Shown: positions 1-8,766, numbered from the stretch's first letter. The stretch is 64,000 nt of DNA from Streptococcus oralis (GCF_003943415.1 NZ_RJPK01000003.1:188235-252234), one strand, 5' to 3'. Program-made: numbers and translations. The notes: generated by a model from the sequence alone, not told the origin.

Positions 1-117
1 ATTATACACCTTTTTAGAGGAAATGTCAATAAACTAAATGGAAAATTTGGAAGTTTCAGTCTGATTCATGAAAAGAAAATCAGTTTTTATTATTTTGAAA
101 ATAAAAAGAGAAGATAA
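1..117 (+). CDS. possible 3' end of a gene cut by the window edge
   Basis: Frame 1 is open from base 1 to a TAA at 115-117, giving 38 codons that end in a basic tail (ENKKRR). In such AT-rich DNA this could be chance. There is no start in the window and I recognise no family. A hairpin at about 107-133 follows the stop, but its T-run lies on the other strand, so it fits a minus-strand terminator better. Treat as a weak call. Confidence 0.2.
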   Translation: MIHLFRGNVNKLNGKFGSFSLIHEKKISFYYFENKKRR

Positions 118-264
118 AATTTGTCTTCTCTACATGAAAATATTGTATGGCATCAAAGCAAAAGTAACTGGCTTTACACTATTTGTTAAGATGTAATTTG
201 GTTCAAAAAGAAAAGATAGATTTAAAAGTGGGGCAAATGATGAGGCAAATCAGTTATAGATAAG

Positions 265-292
265 CAAAAAAGCCTTGGTTATCAAGGCTTTT
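265..292 (-). terminator. intrinsic terminator behind tRNA-Lys
   Basis: A 10-bp perfect stem (AAAAGCCTTG with CAAGGCTTTT) around a 6-nt loop is followed on the minus strand by a T-rich tract. It lies 15 nt past the 3' end of the tRNA and would end the 6S-tRNA transcription unit. Confidence 0.75.
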
Positions 293-307
293 CCTGTTGT
301 ATTTAGA

Positions 308-380
308 TGCCCCCTACAGGGATCGAACCTGTGACCCACGGATTAAGAGTCCGCTGCTCTGCCAGCTGAGCTAAGGAGGC
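308..380 (-). tRNA. tRNA-Lys (anticodon CTT)
   Basis: The minus strand reads as a 73-nt cloverleaf. The acceptor stem pairs GCCTCCT with AGGGGGC and carries discriminator A. The D arm is AGCTCAGCTGG, the T arm has GGTTCGATCC, and the anticodon loop CTCTTAA gives CTT, decoding AAG lysine. CCA is not encoded. It starts only 10 nt after the 3' end of the 6S RNA, so both may come from one transcript. Confidence 0.95.
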
Positions 381-390
381 AAAGAAAAAA

Positions 391-574
391 GCTGTATTGG
401 TGCCGAAACTTCACGGTTTGTATTGAACCCGCGCAATTAAGCAGGTGGGCAACTCGCTCTAACTGAAGCTGTTTCCGTGTGAGACGGCCTACATGCTGTT
501 AGAAGACTTTTGTTTCCCTAATAATACAAAAAATAGTCGGTCAACACTTAAGTGTGAAGTCGTACACCACAGCG
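391..574 (-). ncRNA. ssrS: 6S RNA
   Basis: The two ends of this roughly 184-nt minus-strand segment form a long closing stem. The 5' GCTGT-GGTG-CGACTTCAC pairs with the 3' GTGAAGTTTCG-CACC-ACAGC, with small internal loops, as expected for the rod-shaped 6S RNA with its central bubble. A T-rich run follows the stem and a TATAAA-like -10 precedes it near 580-590. The neighbouring rarA supports the call, because in Bacillota a 6S gene often lies near rarA (yrvN). 6S RNA binds the housekeeping RNA polymerase holoenzyme in stationary phase. The exact 5' end is uncertain by a few bases. Confidence 0.82.
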
Positions 575-645
575 TTTCTATATTTATATGATACCACTTT
601 TTTTAAAAAATTCAAGAGGAAAATTTATTTTTTTTGAAAAGGATT

Positions 646-1917
646 TCACAAGTTTCTTAATTTATCAATGGTTTCCTTACGTTGGGCTAAGGCCCGTTCG
701 TACTTGCCAGTTTCCTCTGGTGAAAAGTAGCTATGATTGCGAATCTTTTCTGGCAAGTAGTCTTGTTTGACCCAGTGTCCAGGATAGTTGTGTGGATAGA
801 GATAGTTTTGAGCGTTGCCCAATTCCTTGCTACCACTATAATGTCCATCACGCAGATGTCGTGGAATGGGCAAATGCCCTGATGTTTTGAGGTCAGCAAG
901 AGCCTTGTCCATAGCCACATAGGCTGAGTTGGATTTTGGAGAAAGGGCCAAATCAATCACGATATTGGCAATGAGAATGCGAGCTTCTGGGAAACCAATT
1001 CTTTGTGCAGCATCTAGAGCAGTTACGGTATGAATCTGGGCTTCAGGATTGGCCAAACCAATATCCTCATAGGCAATCACAGTCAAACGACGAGCGAGAC
1101 TAGGCAGATCCCCAGCTTCAATCAAGCGGGCTGCGTAATGAAGACTGGCATCCACATCCGAGCCGCGGATGGACTTTTGCAGGGCTGAGAGGACATCATA
1201 GTGGCCATCCCCATCCTTGTCCATAGTTATATAGCTCCTTTGCAGACTGTTCTCCATGATATCAAGAGTGATATGGCGGATGCCCTTATCATTTTCAGGG
1301 GTAGAGAGAACGGCTAAGTCTAGTGAATTAAAGGCAGAACGCAGGTCTCCATTTGTAGAGGTCGCGATGAAATCCAGTGCATCCTCATCTAATTCAACTG
1401 GGAAATCAAAGCCACGTTCAGGGTCAGATAGAGCTATCTGAATCGCTCCTTTGACATCTTGATTGGACAAGGGTTCTAACTCAAAAATCTGAACACGGCT
1501 ACGAATGGCTGGAGTGACTGAAAAGAAGGGATTTTCAGTCGTCGCCCCAATCATGATAACCAGACCACTTTCCAAGAGTGGCAGAAGAAAGTCTTGCTTG
1601 GTTTTATCCAGACGATGAATCTCGTCCAATAACAGGACTAGTCCTCCAGAGAATTTAGCCTCTTCAGCGATTTCTTGGAGACGTTTTTTGCTATCAACAG
1701 TGGCATTGAAGGTCCGAAAGGCATACTTGGTCGTTCCAGCGATGGCAGAGGCGATACTGGTCTTTCCGATACCCGGAGGTCCGTAGAGAATCATGGAGGA
1801 CAGGCGGTTGGCCTCCACCATGCGGCGGATGATTTTTCCTGATCCGACCAGATGATCCTGACCGATGACCTGGTCGATGGTTTTTGGGCGCATGCGAAGC
1901 GCGAGATTGTCTGGCAT
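646..1917 (-). CDS. rarA: replication-associated recombination protein RarA (MgsA/YrvN)
   Basis: AAA+ ATPase of the clamp-loader clade that acts at stalled replication forks. The 423-residue product has Walker A GPPGIGKTS near residue 46, Walker B LLLDEIHR, a sensor/arginine-finger region (TTENPFFSV) and the C-terminal MgsA tetramerisation domain. I chose the ATG at 1917 (MPDNLALRMRPK) because AGAAAGGA lies 5 nt upstream. The in-frame ATG six codons earlier would place this Shine-Dalgarno inside the gene. It is monocistronic and lies directly upstream, on the same strand, of the 6S and tRNA-Lys genes. Confidence 0.95.
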   Translation of the reverse strand: MPDNLALRMRPKTIDQVIGQDHLVGSGKIIRRMVEANRLSSMILYGPPGIGKTSIASAIAGTTKYAFRTFNATVDSKKRLQEIAEEAKFSGGLVLLLDEIHRLDKTKQDFLLPLLESGLVIMIGATTENPFFSVTPAIRSRVQIFELEPLSNQDVKGAIQIALSDPERGFDFPVELDEDALDFIATSTNGDLRSAFNSLDLAVLSTPENDKGIRHITLDIMENSLQRSYITMDKDGDGHYDVLSALQKSIRGSDVDASLHYAARLIEAGDLPSLARRLTVIAYEDIGLANPEAQIHTVTALDAAQRIGFPEARILIANIVIDLALSPKSNSAYVAMDKALADLKTSGHLPIPRHLRDGHYSGSKELGNAQNYLYPHNYPGHWVKQDYLPEKIRNHSYFSPEETGKYERALAQRKETIDKLRNL

Positions 1918-2032
1918 AGCAGTCCTTTCTAACATGGATTTTCTGATGTATATGTGGTAAGATGGTAGTATCTATTTTAGCATAATTTCGAGTAATCGGG
2001 GCGATTTAAGAGTCGCATAGAAAGAGGACAAA

Positions 2033-2503
2033 ATGGCAACATACGGATTTTTAGATGTTTTAGAGGAAGAGTTGGAGAAGAATTTTCCTTTTGACTTTGA
2101 GATTAGCTGGGACAAGCGCAACCACGCGGTTGAAGTGAGTTTTTTATTGGAAGCACAAAATGCTGCGGGAGTAGAGATGCTGGACGAGGACGGAGAGGTC
2201 TCATCAGACGACATTCTCTTCGAGGAAGCAGTCCTTTTCTACAATCCTGCCAAGTCAACAGTCAATGAGGAAGACTATTTGACAGCTATCCCTTACCTAC
2301 CTAAAAAAGGTTTTTCTCGTGAGTTTTTAGCTTATTTTGCTCTATTCCTCAAAGACACTGCAGAGGTTGGGCTAGATGCACTCATGGACTTTTTGGAAGA
2401 CCCAGAAGCAGAAGAATTTGTCATGGAATGGAACCAAGAAGTCTTTGAAGAAGGAAAAGTTGGCTTGGAGGAAGGGGAGTTTTATCCTTATCCGAGATAC
2501 TAG
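2033..2503 (+). CDS. DUF3013 family protein
   Basis: A 156-residue, strongly acidic soluble protein (runs such as LEEELEKN and EEGKVGLEEGEF) with no signal peptide or membrane segment. It matches the streptococcal DUF3013 family in length and start (MATYGFLDVLEEELEKNFPF). Function is unknown. It opens the plus-strand run leading to prmA and rsmE, with AAAGAGGAC upstream as ribosome site. The short gap to rarA (minus strand) must hold both promoters. Confidence 0.85.
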   Translation: MATYGFLDVLEEELEKNFPFDFEISWDKRNHAVEVSFLLEAQNAAGVEMLDEDGEVSSDDILFEEAVLFYNPAKSTVNEEDYLTAIPYLPKKGFSREFLAYFALFLKDTAEVGLDALMDFLEDPEAEEFVMEWNQEVFEEGKVGLEEGEFYPYPRY

Positions 2504-2521
2504 GAGTTGGTTGGAGATTTT

Positions 2522-3589
2522 ATGAAGAAAATTGGGATTTATTTGGTTTATGTGCTAGCTTTTGCCTTTATTATGCTAGCTTTTGCTTGTGGCACTATCG
2601 CATTTGCAGAGTTGGGGTATTCCGCAGTTTTAGCATTCACTTTTGGTTATTCCTTCGCTCTTTTAAGTATGTATTTAATCTTTATTCTTCATGAGCTGGG
2701 TCATGCTTTTTGTGGCTACTTGACAGGCTATCGGCTGGTGGCTTTTGGATTAGGACATTTTCTTTTGACCAAAAAGTCAGGCAGGTTTCATCTTAGTCGA
2801 ACAGCCGTTCTGAAAAATGTTGGTGCTCAGTATATTGGATTGAAAGAAGATGAAAGCGATCAAAGAATCATCTTGATGCTTTCAGGAGGTTTGCTGGTTC
2901 ATCTTAGCTTGATATTATTGGCGATATTGTTTGGATTTTTGACAAGAAGCTGGTATTTTGCTGGTACTTGGATTTTTCTGAATTTGTCTTTCTTCCTAAA
3001 CAACACTTTGCCAGTCGGCATCACCGATGGAGCAAAAATATGGGAATTGCGACAACACCCTGAAAATACCAAATACGCCTACATGGTGTTGAGGCATTCT
3101 GCCCAGACCCTGCTAGCTCCTCAAGAATATGATTTGAAAGACTTTATCATGCCTGTTCCTGAGGATGCAAGTGGGAGTTTTGCAGAAAGTATTCAAACTC
3201 TTCAGGGAGTGGTTTTCATATTGGATGGTCATTTGGAGACAGCTAAAAAGCTATTTCAATCTTTACTAGAGAGAACAGAACACTCGCTGTCTGAAACTTT
3301 TTGCCAGCTATACCTTCTTCAAATCGCCTTGCTGGAAGGAGATAATGAGAAAGCGGAGAAATATGCAAGTATTCGAAGTGTTAAATCCTTTTTATCTCTA
3401 AAAATGGCAGATGTGCAGATGATTCAAGCCTGGTATCAATTTAAGGTAAAGAAAAATATAGCTCAAACTCGCAAGGCTATGAAGATTGCTAGACAGAAAA
3501 TGAATAGCAGCCGAATGCTACGGGACGAGAAACGCTATTATGAAAACTGGTTAGCAGAGCTGGAAAAGGAATTAGCTGAAGGAGTCTAA
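2522..3589 (+). CDS. M50-like membrane metalloprotease with C-terminal helical domain
   Basis: A 355-residue membrane protein. Two N-terminal hydrophobic segments (about 5-30 and 35-55) lead into the zinc motif HELGH at 57-61. A second pair of membrane spans lies near 120-175, ending in NTLPVGITDG, the N-x-x-P-x4-DG second motif of site-2-protease-type M50 enzymes. Residues from about 190 on are hydrophilic and helical, resembling tandem TPR-like pairs, and probably cytoplasmic. I chose ATG 2522 over the upstream TTG at 2507 because TGGAG sits at good spacing. Substrate unknown. The NUDIX gene starts 1 nt after its stop. Confidence 0.72.
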   Translation: MKKIGIYLVYVLAFAFIMLAFACGTIAFAELGYSAVLAFTFGYSFALLSMYLIFILHELGHAFCGYLTGYRLVAFGLGHFLLTKKSGRFHLSRTAVLKNVGAQYIGLKEDESDQRIILMLSGGLLVHLSLILLAILFGFLTRSWYFAGTWIFLNLSFFLNNTLPVGITDGAKIWELRQHPENTKYAYMVLRHSAQTLLAPQEYDLKDFIMPVPEDASGSFAESIQTLQGVVFILDGHLETAKKLFQSLLERTEHSLSETFCQLYLLQIALLEGDNEKAEKYASIRSVKSFLSLKMADVQMIQAWYQFKVKKNIAQTRKAMKIARQKMNSSRMLRDEKRYYENWLAELEKELAEGV

Positions 3590-3590
3590 C

Positions 3591-4028
3591 ATGGAAATAG
3601 AAATTTCTGATTTCACAGGTTGCAAAATTGCCCTCTTTTGTGGTGATAAGCTCTTAACTATCTTACGTGATGACAAGGAAAACATCCCATGGCCCAATAT
3701 GTGGGAACTACCAGGTGGTGGGCGTGAAGGGGATGAAAGTCCTTTTGAGTGCGCAGCGCGTGAAGTTTTTGAGGAACTGGGGATTCGTCTGACTAAAGAT
3801 TGTCTGCTTTTGAGTAAGGTTTATCCAAGTATGCTTTTTGAGGGGAAGAAATCCGTCTTTTTGGTTGGTAAGTTGGCTCAGGAACAATTTGACAAGATTG
3901 TCTTTGGTGACGAAGGGCAGGGATATAGACTGATGAGCATTGAGGAGTTTCTTAGCTCAGATAAGGTTGTCCCCCAGTTGCAGGACAGAGTGAGGGAGTA
4001 TTTGGAGGAGAATTATGATAACACTTGA
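3591..4028 (+). CDS. NUDIX hydrolase
   Basis: A 145-residue protein with a perfect Nudix box, G-x5-E-x7-REVFEELGI, from G43 to I65, so it should cleave a nucleoside diphosphate linked to some other group. The substrate cannot be read from sequence. The WELPGGG lead-in resembles MutT-like house-cleaning enzymes. It begins 1 nt after the protease gene and its last 14 bp overlap the next GNAT gene, which argues for translational coupling of the three. Confidence 0.88.
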   Translation: MEIEISDFTGCKIALFCGDKLLTILRDDKENIPWPNMWELPGGGREGDESPFECAAREVFEELGIRLTKDCLLLSKVYPSMLFEGKKSVFLVGKLAQEQFDKIVFGDEGQGYRLMSIEEFLSSDKVVPQLQDRVREYLEENYDNT

Positions 4029-4488
4029 GAGAGCAGGAGCAGAGGATTTGGAGACCATCATTGCGATTCAAAGAGCTAGCTTTAAGGCTGTCTATGAAAA
4101 ATACCAAGATGAGTATGATCCTTATCTCGAGGATCGTGAACGAATCAAGTGGAAATTGGTTGAGCGTCCCAATAGCTATTACTACTTTGTGAAAGAAAAG
4201 GACGAAAATATCGGATTTTTACGAGTTCAGACCAATGAAGAGTTGACGGAGGCTTGGTTGGGAACGGCAGCGATTTTACCCCAGTATCAAGGAAAAGGTT
4301 ATGGTTCTGAAGGATTGGAATTGCTGGAAAAGGAATTTCCGACGATTAAGCAGTGGGATTTGTGTACGGTATTACAGGATGCGGGCATGGTCGCTTTTTA
4401 TGAGAAAAATGGTTACCGTCAAACCCATATCGAACCTGAAAAAGAAGGTATGGATATGGTCTACATGAAAAAATTGATTGACAAATAG
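4015..4488 (+). CDS. GNAT family N-acetyltransferase
   Basis: A 157-residue GNAT enzyme. The acetyl-CoA pyrophosphate loop QYQGKGYG spans residues 90-97 after a beta strand (WLGTAAILP), and the C-terminal AFYEKNGYR motif is typical of the fold. The acceptor is unknown. The start overlaps the NUDIX gene by 14 bp. Two hairpins (4496-4604) follow and separate it from prmA. Confidence 0.88.
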   Translation: MITLERAGAEDLETIIAIQRASFKAVYEKYQDEYDPYLEDRERIKWKLVERPNSYYYFVKEKDENIGFLRVQTNEELTEAWLGTAAILPQYQGKGYGSEGLELLEKEFPTIKQWDLCTVLQDAGMVAFYEKNGYRQTHIEPEKEGMDMVYMKKLIDK

Positions 4489-4495
4489 AAAGGAT

Positions 4496-4522
4496 GGTTC
4501 AGTTAAATTTCTAAACTGAACC
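4496..4522 (+). terminator. hairpin after the GNAT gene, weak terminator candidate
   Basis: GGTTCAGTT and AACTGAACC form a 9-bp stem 8 nt after the GNAT stop. No T-run follows, so it may be an mRNA-stabilising or processing hairpin rather than a classical terminator. Confidence 0.4.
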
Positions 4523-4528
4523 CGCCCT

Positions 4529-4604
4529 AAACACTGTGCCAAAAAGATAAACTTCTCTTAGACACAAGCGTCTTCAGAGAGTTTCCTATTTTGGCTTTGT
4601 GTTT
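4529..4604. repeat. 76-bp imperfect palindrome in front of prmA
   Basis: Nested arms can be paired by eye from outside in: AAACAC/GTGTTT, GCCAAAA/TTTTGGC, AAACTxCTCT/AGAGAGTTT and AGAC/GTCT. The whole region can fold into one long interrupted stem that ends 21 nt before the prmA start. It could be a MITE-like insertion or a leader structure. Confidence 0.5.
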
Positions 4605-4625
4605 TACGGGCTTGGTATCTTAATT

Positions 4626-5576
4626 ATGGAAACATGGCAAGAGTTAAAAGTTACAGTGAAGCGTGAGGGAGAGGAGTTGGTCTCCAATCTCTTGATTGAG
4701 CTAGGTGCTCAAGGTGTTGCGATCGAAGACAGCATGGACTATGTGGGAAATGTCGACCGTTTTGGTGAGATTTTCCCAGAGGTCGAGCAGCAGGAAGAAA
4801 TCGTGGTGACAGCCTACTACCCTGATACGGTTGATGTGGCAGTGGTTGAGGCGGATTTGCAGGCTCGCTTGGCAGACTTGACGGATTTTATAGACTTGGG
4901 AGAAGTCAAGATGGGAACGACCGCCTTGGCTGAGGAAGACTGGGCAGACAACTGGAAGAAATACTATGAACCCGCTCGCATCACTCATGATTTGACCATC
5001 GTGCCGTCCTGGACAGACTATGAGGCGACTACGGGAGAAAAGATTATCAAGCTAGATCCTGGTATGGCCTTCGGAACTGGGACGCATCCAACTACTAAGA
5101 TGAGCCTTTTTGCCTTGGAGCAGGTCCTTCGTGGTGGCGAAACGGTGCTTGATGTGGGAACTGGATCAGGAGTTCTTTCCATTGCCAGCTCGCTTCTTGG
5201 TGCTAAGGAGATTTTCGCCTATGACCTCGATGATGTGGCGGTTCGGGTCGCTCAGGAAAATATTGAACTCAACCCTGGCATGGAAAATATTCATGTAGCG
5301 GCTGGAGATTTGCTTAAGGGTGTTGAAATTGAGGCAGATGTCATCGTGGCTAATATCTTGGCGGATATTCTCATTCATCTGACAGAGGATGCTTATCGCT
5401 TGGTCAAGGATGAGGGCTACCTCATCATGAGTGGCATTATCAAGGACAAGTGGGACATGGTGCGCGAGTCGGCTGAGTTAGCTGGATTTTTCCTCGAAAC
5501 TCACATGGTTCAAGGGGAATGGAACGCCTGTGTCTTTAAGAAGACTAAGGATATTTCAGGTGTGATTGGAGGCTAG
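4626..5576 (+). CDS. prmA: ribosomal protein L11 methyltransferase PrmA
   Basis: SAM-dependent enzyme that trimethylates L11. The 316-residue product has the N-terminal substrate-recognition domain ([11 protein letters not shown]...), a linker, and the class I methyltransferase core with motif I LDVGTGSG at 175-182. The NPPY-like post-motif is NILADIL, as in PrmA. I chose ATG 4626 because the family starts METWQELK. An upstream in-frame start at 4599 would begin inside the palindrome. The ribosome site is weak. rsmE follows after 1 nt, pairing two ribosome-modifying enzymes. Confidence 0.95.
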   Translation: METWQELKVTVKREGEELVSNLLIELGAQGVAIEDSMDYVGNVDRFGEIFPEVEQQEEIVVTAYYPDTVDVAVVEADLQARLADLTDFIDLGEVKMGTTALAEEDWADNWKKYYEPARITHDLTIVPSWTDYEATTGEKIIKLDPGMAFGTGTHPTTKMSLFALEQVLRGGETVLDVGTGSGVLSIASSLLGAKEIFAYDLDDVAVRVAQENIELNPGMENIHVAAGDLLKGVEIEADVIVANILADILIHLTEDAYRLVKDEGYLIMSGIIKDKWDMVRESAELAGFFLETHMVQGEWNACVFKKTKDISGVIGG

Positions 5577-5577
5577 C

Positions 5578-6321
5578 ATGCAACAGTATTTTGTCAAAGG
5601 CAGTCCTACATCACCTGTGACCATTGAGGACAAGGAAACCAGCAAGCACATGTTTCAGGTCATGCGCCTGAAAGAAGAGGATGAGGTGACCTTGGTCTTT
5701 GATGATGGCGTCAAGCGCTTGGCGCGCGTGCTGGATGTGGAAAATCGTCAGTTTGAGTTGGTTCAAGAATTAGCTGACAATGTAGAACTGCCCGTTCAAG
5801 TAACCATCGCATCTGGATTTCCCAAGGGAGACAAGCTGGAGTTTATTACTCAAAAAGTGACGGAACTAGGCGCTAGCCAAATCTGGGCCTTTCCTGCCGA
5901 TTGGTCAGTTGCCAAATGGGACGGCAAGAAACTAGGCAAGAAAGTTGAAAAACTAGAAAAAATCGCCCTTGGAGCAGCTGAACAAAGCAAACGTAATATC
6001 GTTCCAAGCATCACACTTTTTGAGAAAAAAGCAGACTTTCTAGCCCAACTAGACCAGTTTGACTCTATCATAGTGGCCTATGAAGAATCAGCAAAAGAAG
6101 GAGAAGCCGCTGCACTCTTACAAGCAGTTACTGGTCTTGAAAAAGGAGCCAAATTGCTCTTTATCTTTGGCCCAGAAGGCGGTCTCTCACCTGCAGAAAT
6201 TGAGGGTTTTGAAACTAAAGGAGCCGTCTTGGCAGGACTTGGTCCTCGCATTCTAAGAGCAGAAACAGCACCACTTTATGCTTTATCAGCCCTTAGTGTT
6301 TTAGTAGAATTAGAGAAATAA
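5578..6321 (+). CDS. rsmE: 16S rRNA (uracil-1498-N3)-methyltransferase RsmE
   Basis: SPOUT-class methyltransferase acting on U1498 of 16S rRNA. The 247-residue product has an N-terminal PUA-like domain and the C-terminal trefoil knot with FGPEGGLSPAEIE and LGPRILRAETAPL, the SAM-binding knot signature. Start ATG 5578 lies 1 nt after the prmA stop, with TTGGAGG upstream. An in-frame start at 5566 would overlap prmA and lacks a better site. Confidence 0.94.
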   Translation: MQQYFVKGSPTSPVTIEDKETSKHMFQVMRLKEEDEVTLVFDDGVKRLARVLDVENRQFELVQELADNVELPVQVTIASGFPKGDKLEFITQKVTELGASQIWAFPADWSVAKWDGKKLGKKVEKLEKIALGAAEQSKRNIVPSITLFEKKADFLAQLDQFDSIIVAYEESAKEGEAAALLQAVTGLEKGAKLLFIFGPEGGLSPAEIEGFETKGAVLAGLGPRILRAETAPLYALSALSVLVELEK

Positions 6322-6331
6322 GAGGAAGAAA

Positions 6332-8128
6332 ATGGAACAAAAACACCGTTCAGAATTCTCAGAGAAGGAACTTTGGGATTTAACCGCCCTATACCAAGAC
6401 CGTGAGGATTTCTTGCGTGCAATCGAGAAAACGCGCGAAGACATCAATCAATTTAGCCGTGATTACAAGGGCAATCTTCACACTTTTGAAGATTTCGAGA
6501 AGGCCTTTGCAGAATTGGAACAAATCTATATCCAGATGAGCCATATCGGCAATTACGCCTTTATGCCTCAGACGACAGACTATAGCAACGAAGATTTTGC
6601 CAACATTGCCCAAGCTGGGATGGAATTTGAAACAGATGCCAGCGTAGCCTTGACCTTCTTTGACGACGCTTTGGTAGCAGCAGACGAGGAAGTCTTGGAC
6701 CGTTTGGGGGAACTTCCCCACTTGACAGCAGCTATTCGTCAGGCTAAGATCAAAAAAGCCCACTACCTAGGGGCAGATGTTGAGAAGGCCTTGACCAATC
6801 TCGGTGAAGTTTTCTATAGTCCACAGGACATTTATACTAAAATGCGAGCTGGGGATTTTGAAATGGCTGACTTTGAGGCCCATGGCAAGACCTACAAAAA
6901 CAGCTTTGTGACCTATGAAAATTTTTACCAAAACCACGAGGACGCTGAGGTTCGTGAGAAATCCTTCCGTTCTTTCTCAGAAGGACTTCGTAAGCACCAA
7001 AATACAGCTGCGACAGCCTATCTAGCCCAAGTCAAGTCTGAAAAACTCTTGGCAGATATGAAGGGTTACGACTCAGTTTTTGACTATCTTCTGGCTGAGC
7101 AAGAAGTGGACCGTGCTATGTTTGACCGCCAGATCGACCTCATCATGAAGGACTTTGCGCCAGTTGCCCAGAGATACCTCAAGCATGTTGCCAAGGTCAA
7201 TGGTCTTGAAAAGATGACTTTTGCAGACTGGAAATTGGACTTGGATAGCGCCCTGAATCCTGAAGTGACTATTGACGATGCCTATGATTTGGTCATGAAG
7301 TCAGTAGAACCTTTGGGACAAGAATATTGTCAGGAAGTTGCTCGTTATCAAGAGGAACGATGGGTGGACTTTGCTGCTAATAGTGGCAAGGATTCTGGTG
7401 GTTATGCGGCGGATCCGTATCGCGTGCACCCTTATGTCCTCATGAGCTGGACTGGTCGTTTGAGTGATGTCTATACCTTGATTCATGAAATCGGACATTC
7501 TGGTCAATTCATCTTTTCAGACAATCACCAAAGTTACTTCAATGCTCATATGTCGACCTACTACGTCGAAGCGCCATCAACCTTCAATGAATTGCTTCTT
7601 AGTGATTACTTGGAGCACCAATCTGACGACCCTCGTCAAAAACGTTTCGCTCTTGCCCACCGCTTGACAGATACCTACTTCCATAATTTCATCACCCACC
7701 TCTTGGAGGCAGCCTTCCAGCGTAAGGTTTATACATTGATTGAAGAAGGGGAAACCTTTGGAGCAAGCAAACTCAACAGCATTATGAAGGAAGTTTTGAC
7801 AGATTTCTGGGGAGATGCTATTGAAATTGATGACGATGCGGCACTGACTTGGATGCGCCAAGCTCACTACTACATGGGCTTGTATAGTTACACTTACTCT
7901 GCTGGTCTTGTCATCTCGACTGCAGGTTACCTCCATCTGAAAAACTCTGAGACTGGAGCTAGAGACTGGCTCAATCTCCTTAAATCAGGTGGTAGTAAGA
8001 CACCGCTTGAGTCAGCCATGATTATCGGAGCGGATATCTCAACAGACAAACCACTCCGTGATACCATCCAGTTCTTGTCAGACACAGTTGACCAGATTAT
8101 CGCCTACAGTGCTGAGTTGGGAGAGTAA
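6332..8128 (+). CDS. pepF: oligoendopeptidase F (M3B family)
   Basis: Cytoplasmic zinc peptidase that cleaves peptides of roughly 7-17 residues, feeding amino acids from imported oligopeptides. The 598-residue product has the active-site HEIGH at 385-389 (LIHEIGHSGQF), the third zinc ligand in the following TFNELLLSDY helix, and the LYSYTYSAGL stretch typical of M3B. Length matches pneumococcal PepB/PepF. The ribosome site AGAGGAAG precedes ATG 6332, 10 nt after rsmE, so it probably shares that transcript. Confidence 0.94.
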   Translation: MEQKHRSEFSEKELWDLTALYQDREDFLRAIEKTREDINQFSRDYKGNLHTFEDFEKAFAELEQIYIQMSHIGNYAFMPQTTDYSNEDFANIAQAGMEFETDASVALTFFDDALVAADEEVLDRLGELPHLTAAIRQAKIKKAHYLGADVEKALTNLGEVFYSPQDIYTKMRAGDFEMADFEAHGKTYKNSFVTYENFYQNHEDAEVREKSFRSFSEGLRKHQNTAATAYLAQVKSEKLLADMKGYDSVFDYLLAEQEVDRAMFDRQIDLIMKDFAPVAQRYLKHVAKVNGLEKMTFADWKLDLDSALNPEVTIDDAYDLVMKSVEPLGQEYCQEVARYQEERWVDFAANSGKDSGGYAADPYRVHPYVLMSWTGRLSDVYTLIHEIGHSGQFIFSDNHQSYFNAHMSTYYVEAPSTFNELLLSDYLEHQSDDPRQKRFALAHRLTDTYFHNFITHLLEAAFQRKVYTLIEEGETFGASKLNSIMKEVLTDFWGDAIEIDDDAALTWMRQAHYYMGLYSYTYSAGLVISTAGYLHLKNSETGARDWLNLLKSGGSKTPLESAMIIGADISTDKPLRDTIQFLSDTVDQIIAYSAELGE

Positions 8129-8133
8129 ATTAA

Positions 8134-8293
8134 AAGAGTCTGGGACAAAAGTCTAACCTTAAATATAAAAAGCGAACAAAACGAGTTATCTGACACTCAG
8201 AATACTGTCTTGTTTGCTTTTTTTCTAATCTATCGATTTTAGAAATTTATAATAAAGAATTCCTAAAATCAAAATTTTTTGTCCCGGCCTCTT
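8134..8293. repeat. 160-bp inverted-repeat element (MITE-like)
   Basis: The ends form 17-bp terminal inverted repeats matching at 15 of 17 positions (left AAGAGTCTGGGACAAAA). Two further inverted repeats nest inside: AAAAAGC-AACAA near 8169 with TTGTT-GCTTTTT near 8212, and GATTTTAG/CTAAAATC near 8236-8270. It has no coding capacity and fills the gap between the convergent pepF and NTF2-like genes, where it may also serve as a bidirectional terminator. Confidence 0.6.
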
Positions 8294-8296
8294 AAA

Positions 8297-8686
8297 TTAT
8301 CCCCAAAAGCTATCTTCTTCAGCTTGATCTGAAGAGAAGAGCCAAACTTCTTTGATTTTTCCGTCTTCAATACGGAAGAGGTCAATCCCGTTCATATTGA
8401 GTTCAGTACCATCAGCCCGTGTTCCAAGAAAAGTAACATTAGCTGCGATTAAATCCTTATTGTCAGAAACCCAATTTGTTATCACCTTAAAGGTTCCATT
8501 AGTTTTCTCAGCAAATGTAGCCAGGTGAGATCCTAGCTTGTCCTTACCAATAACTGTGCCAGATATACTATGATTACCAGGTTGATGCCAGACAATATCG
8601 TCTGCCATAGTTTCAAAGACACCAGGAAAGTCACCAGCAATTAAAGCTTGGTTATAAGCATTGAAAATTTCTAAGTTTGTTGACAT
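8297..8686 (-). CDS. SnoaL/NTF2-like domain protein
   Basis: A 129-residue single-domain cone-fold protein (MSTNLEIFNAYNQALIAGDF ... DDIVWHQPG ... DLFRIEDGKIKEVW), typical of the SnoaL-like family of small polyketide-cyclase or ketosteroid-isomerase-like folds. The substrate is unknown. I chose ATG 8686 because GGAGAA lies 6 nt upstream. A longer open frame to 8773 would run through the promoter. It diverges from an HxlR regulator, a common pairing for small stress-responsive enzymes. A TTGTTT/TACAAT promoter is visible on the minus strand near 8710-8745. Confidence 0.85.
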   Translation of the reverse strand: MSTNLEIFNAYNQALIAGDFPGVFETMADDIVWHQPGNHSISGTVIGKDKLGSHLATFAEKTNGTFKVITNWVSDNKDLIAANVTFLGTRADGTELNMNGIDLFRIEDGKIKEVWLFSSDQAEEDSFWG

Positions 8687-8766
8687 ATCTATTCTCCATT
8701 TCTTTTTTATGGTATAATTGTAACAGTTAAAATCGAAAAAACAAGTAGACACTTTTTCGATAGCTG

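Noticed and set aside
1918..1935. Upstream ATG of rarA at 1935
   Set aside because: It would put the only Shine-Dalgarno inside the coding sequence and adds six residues not found in RarA proteins.
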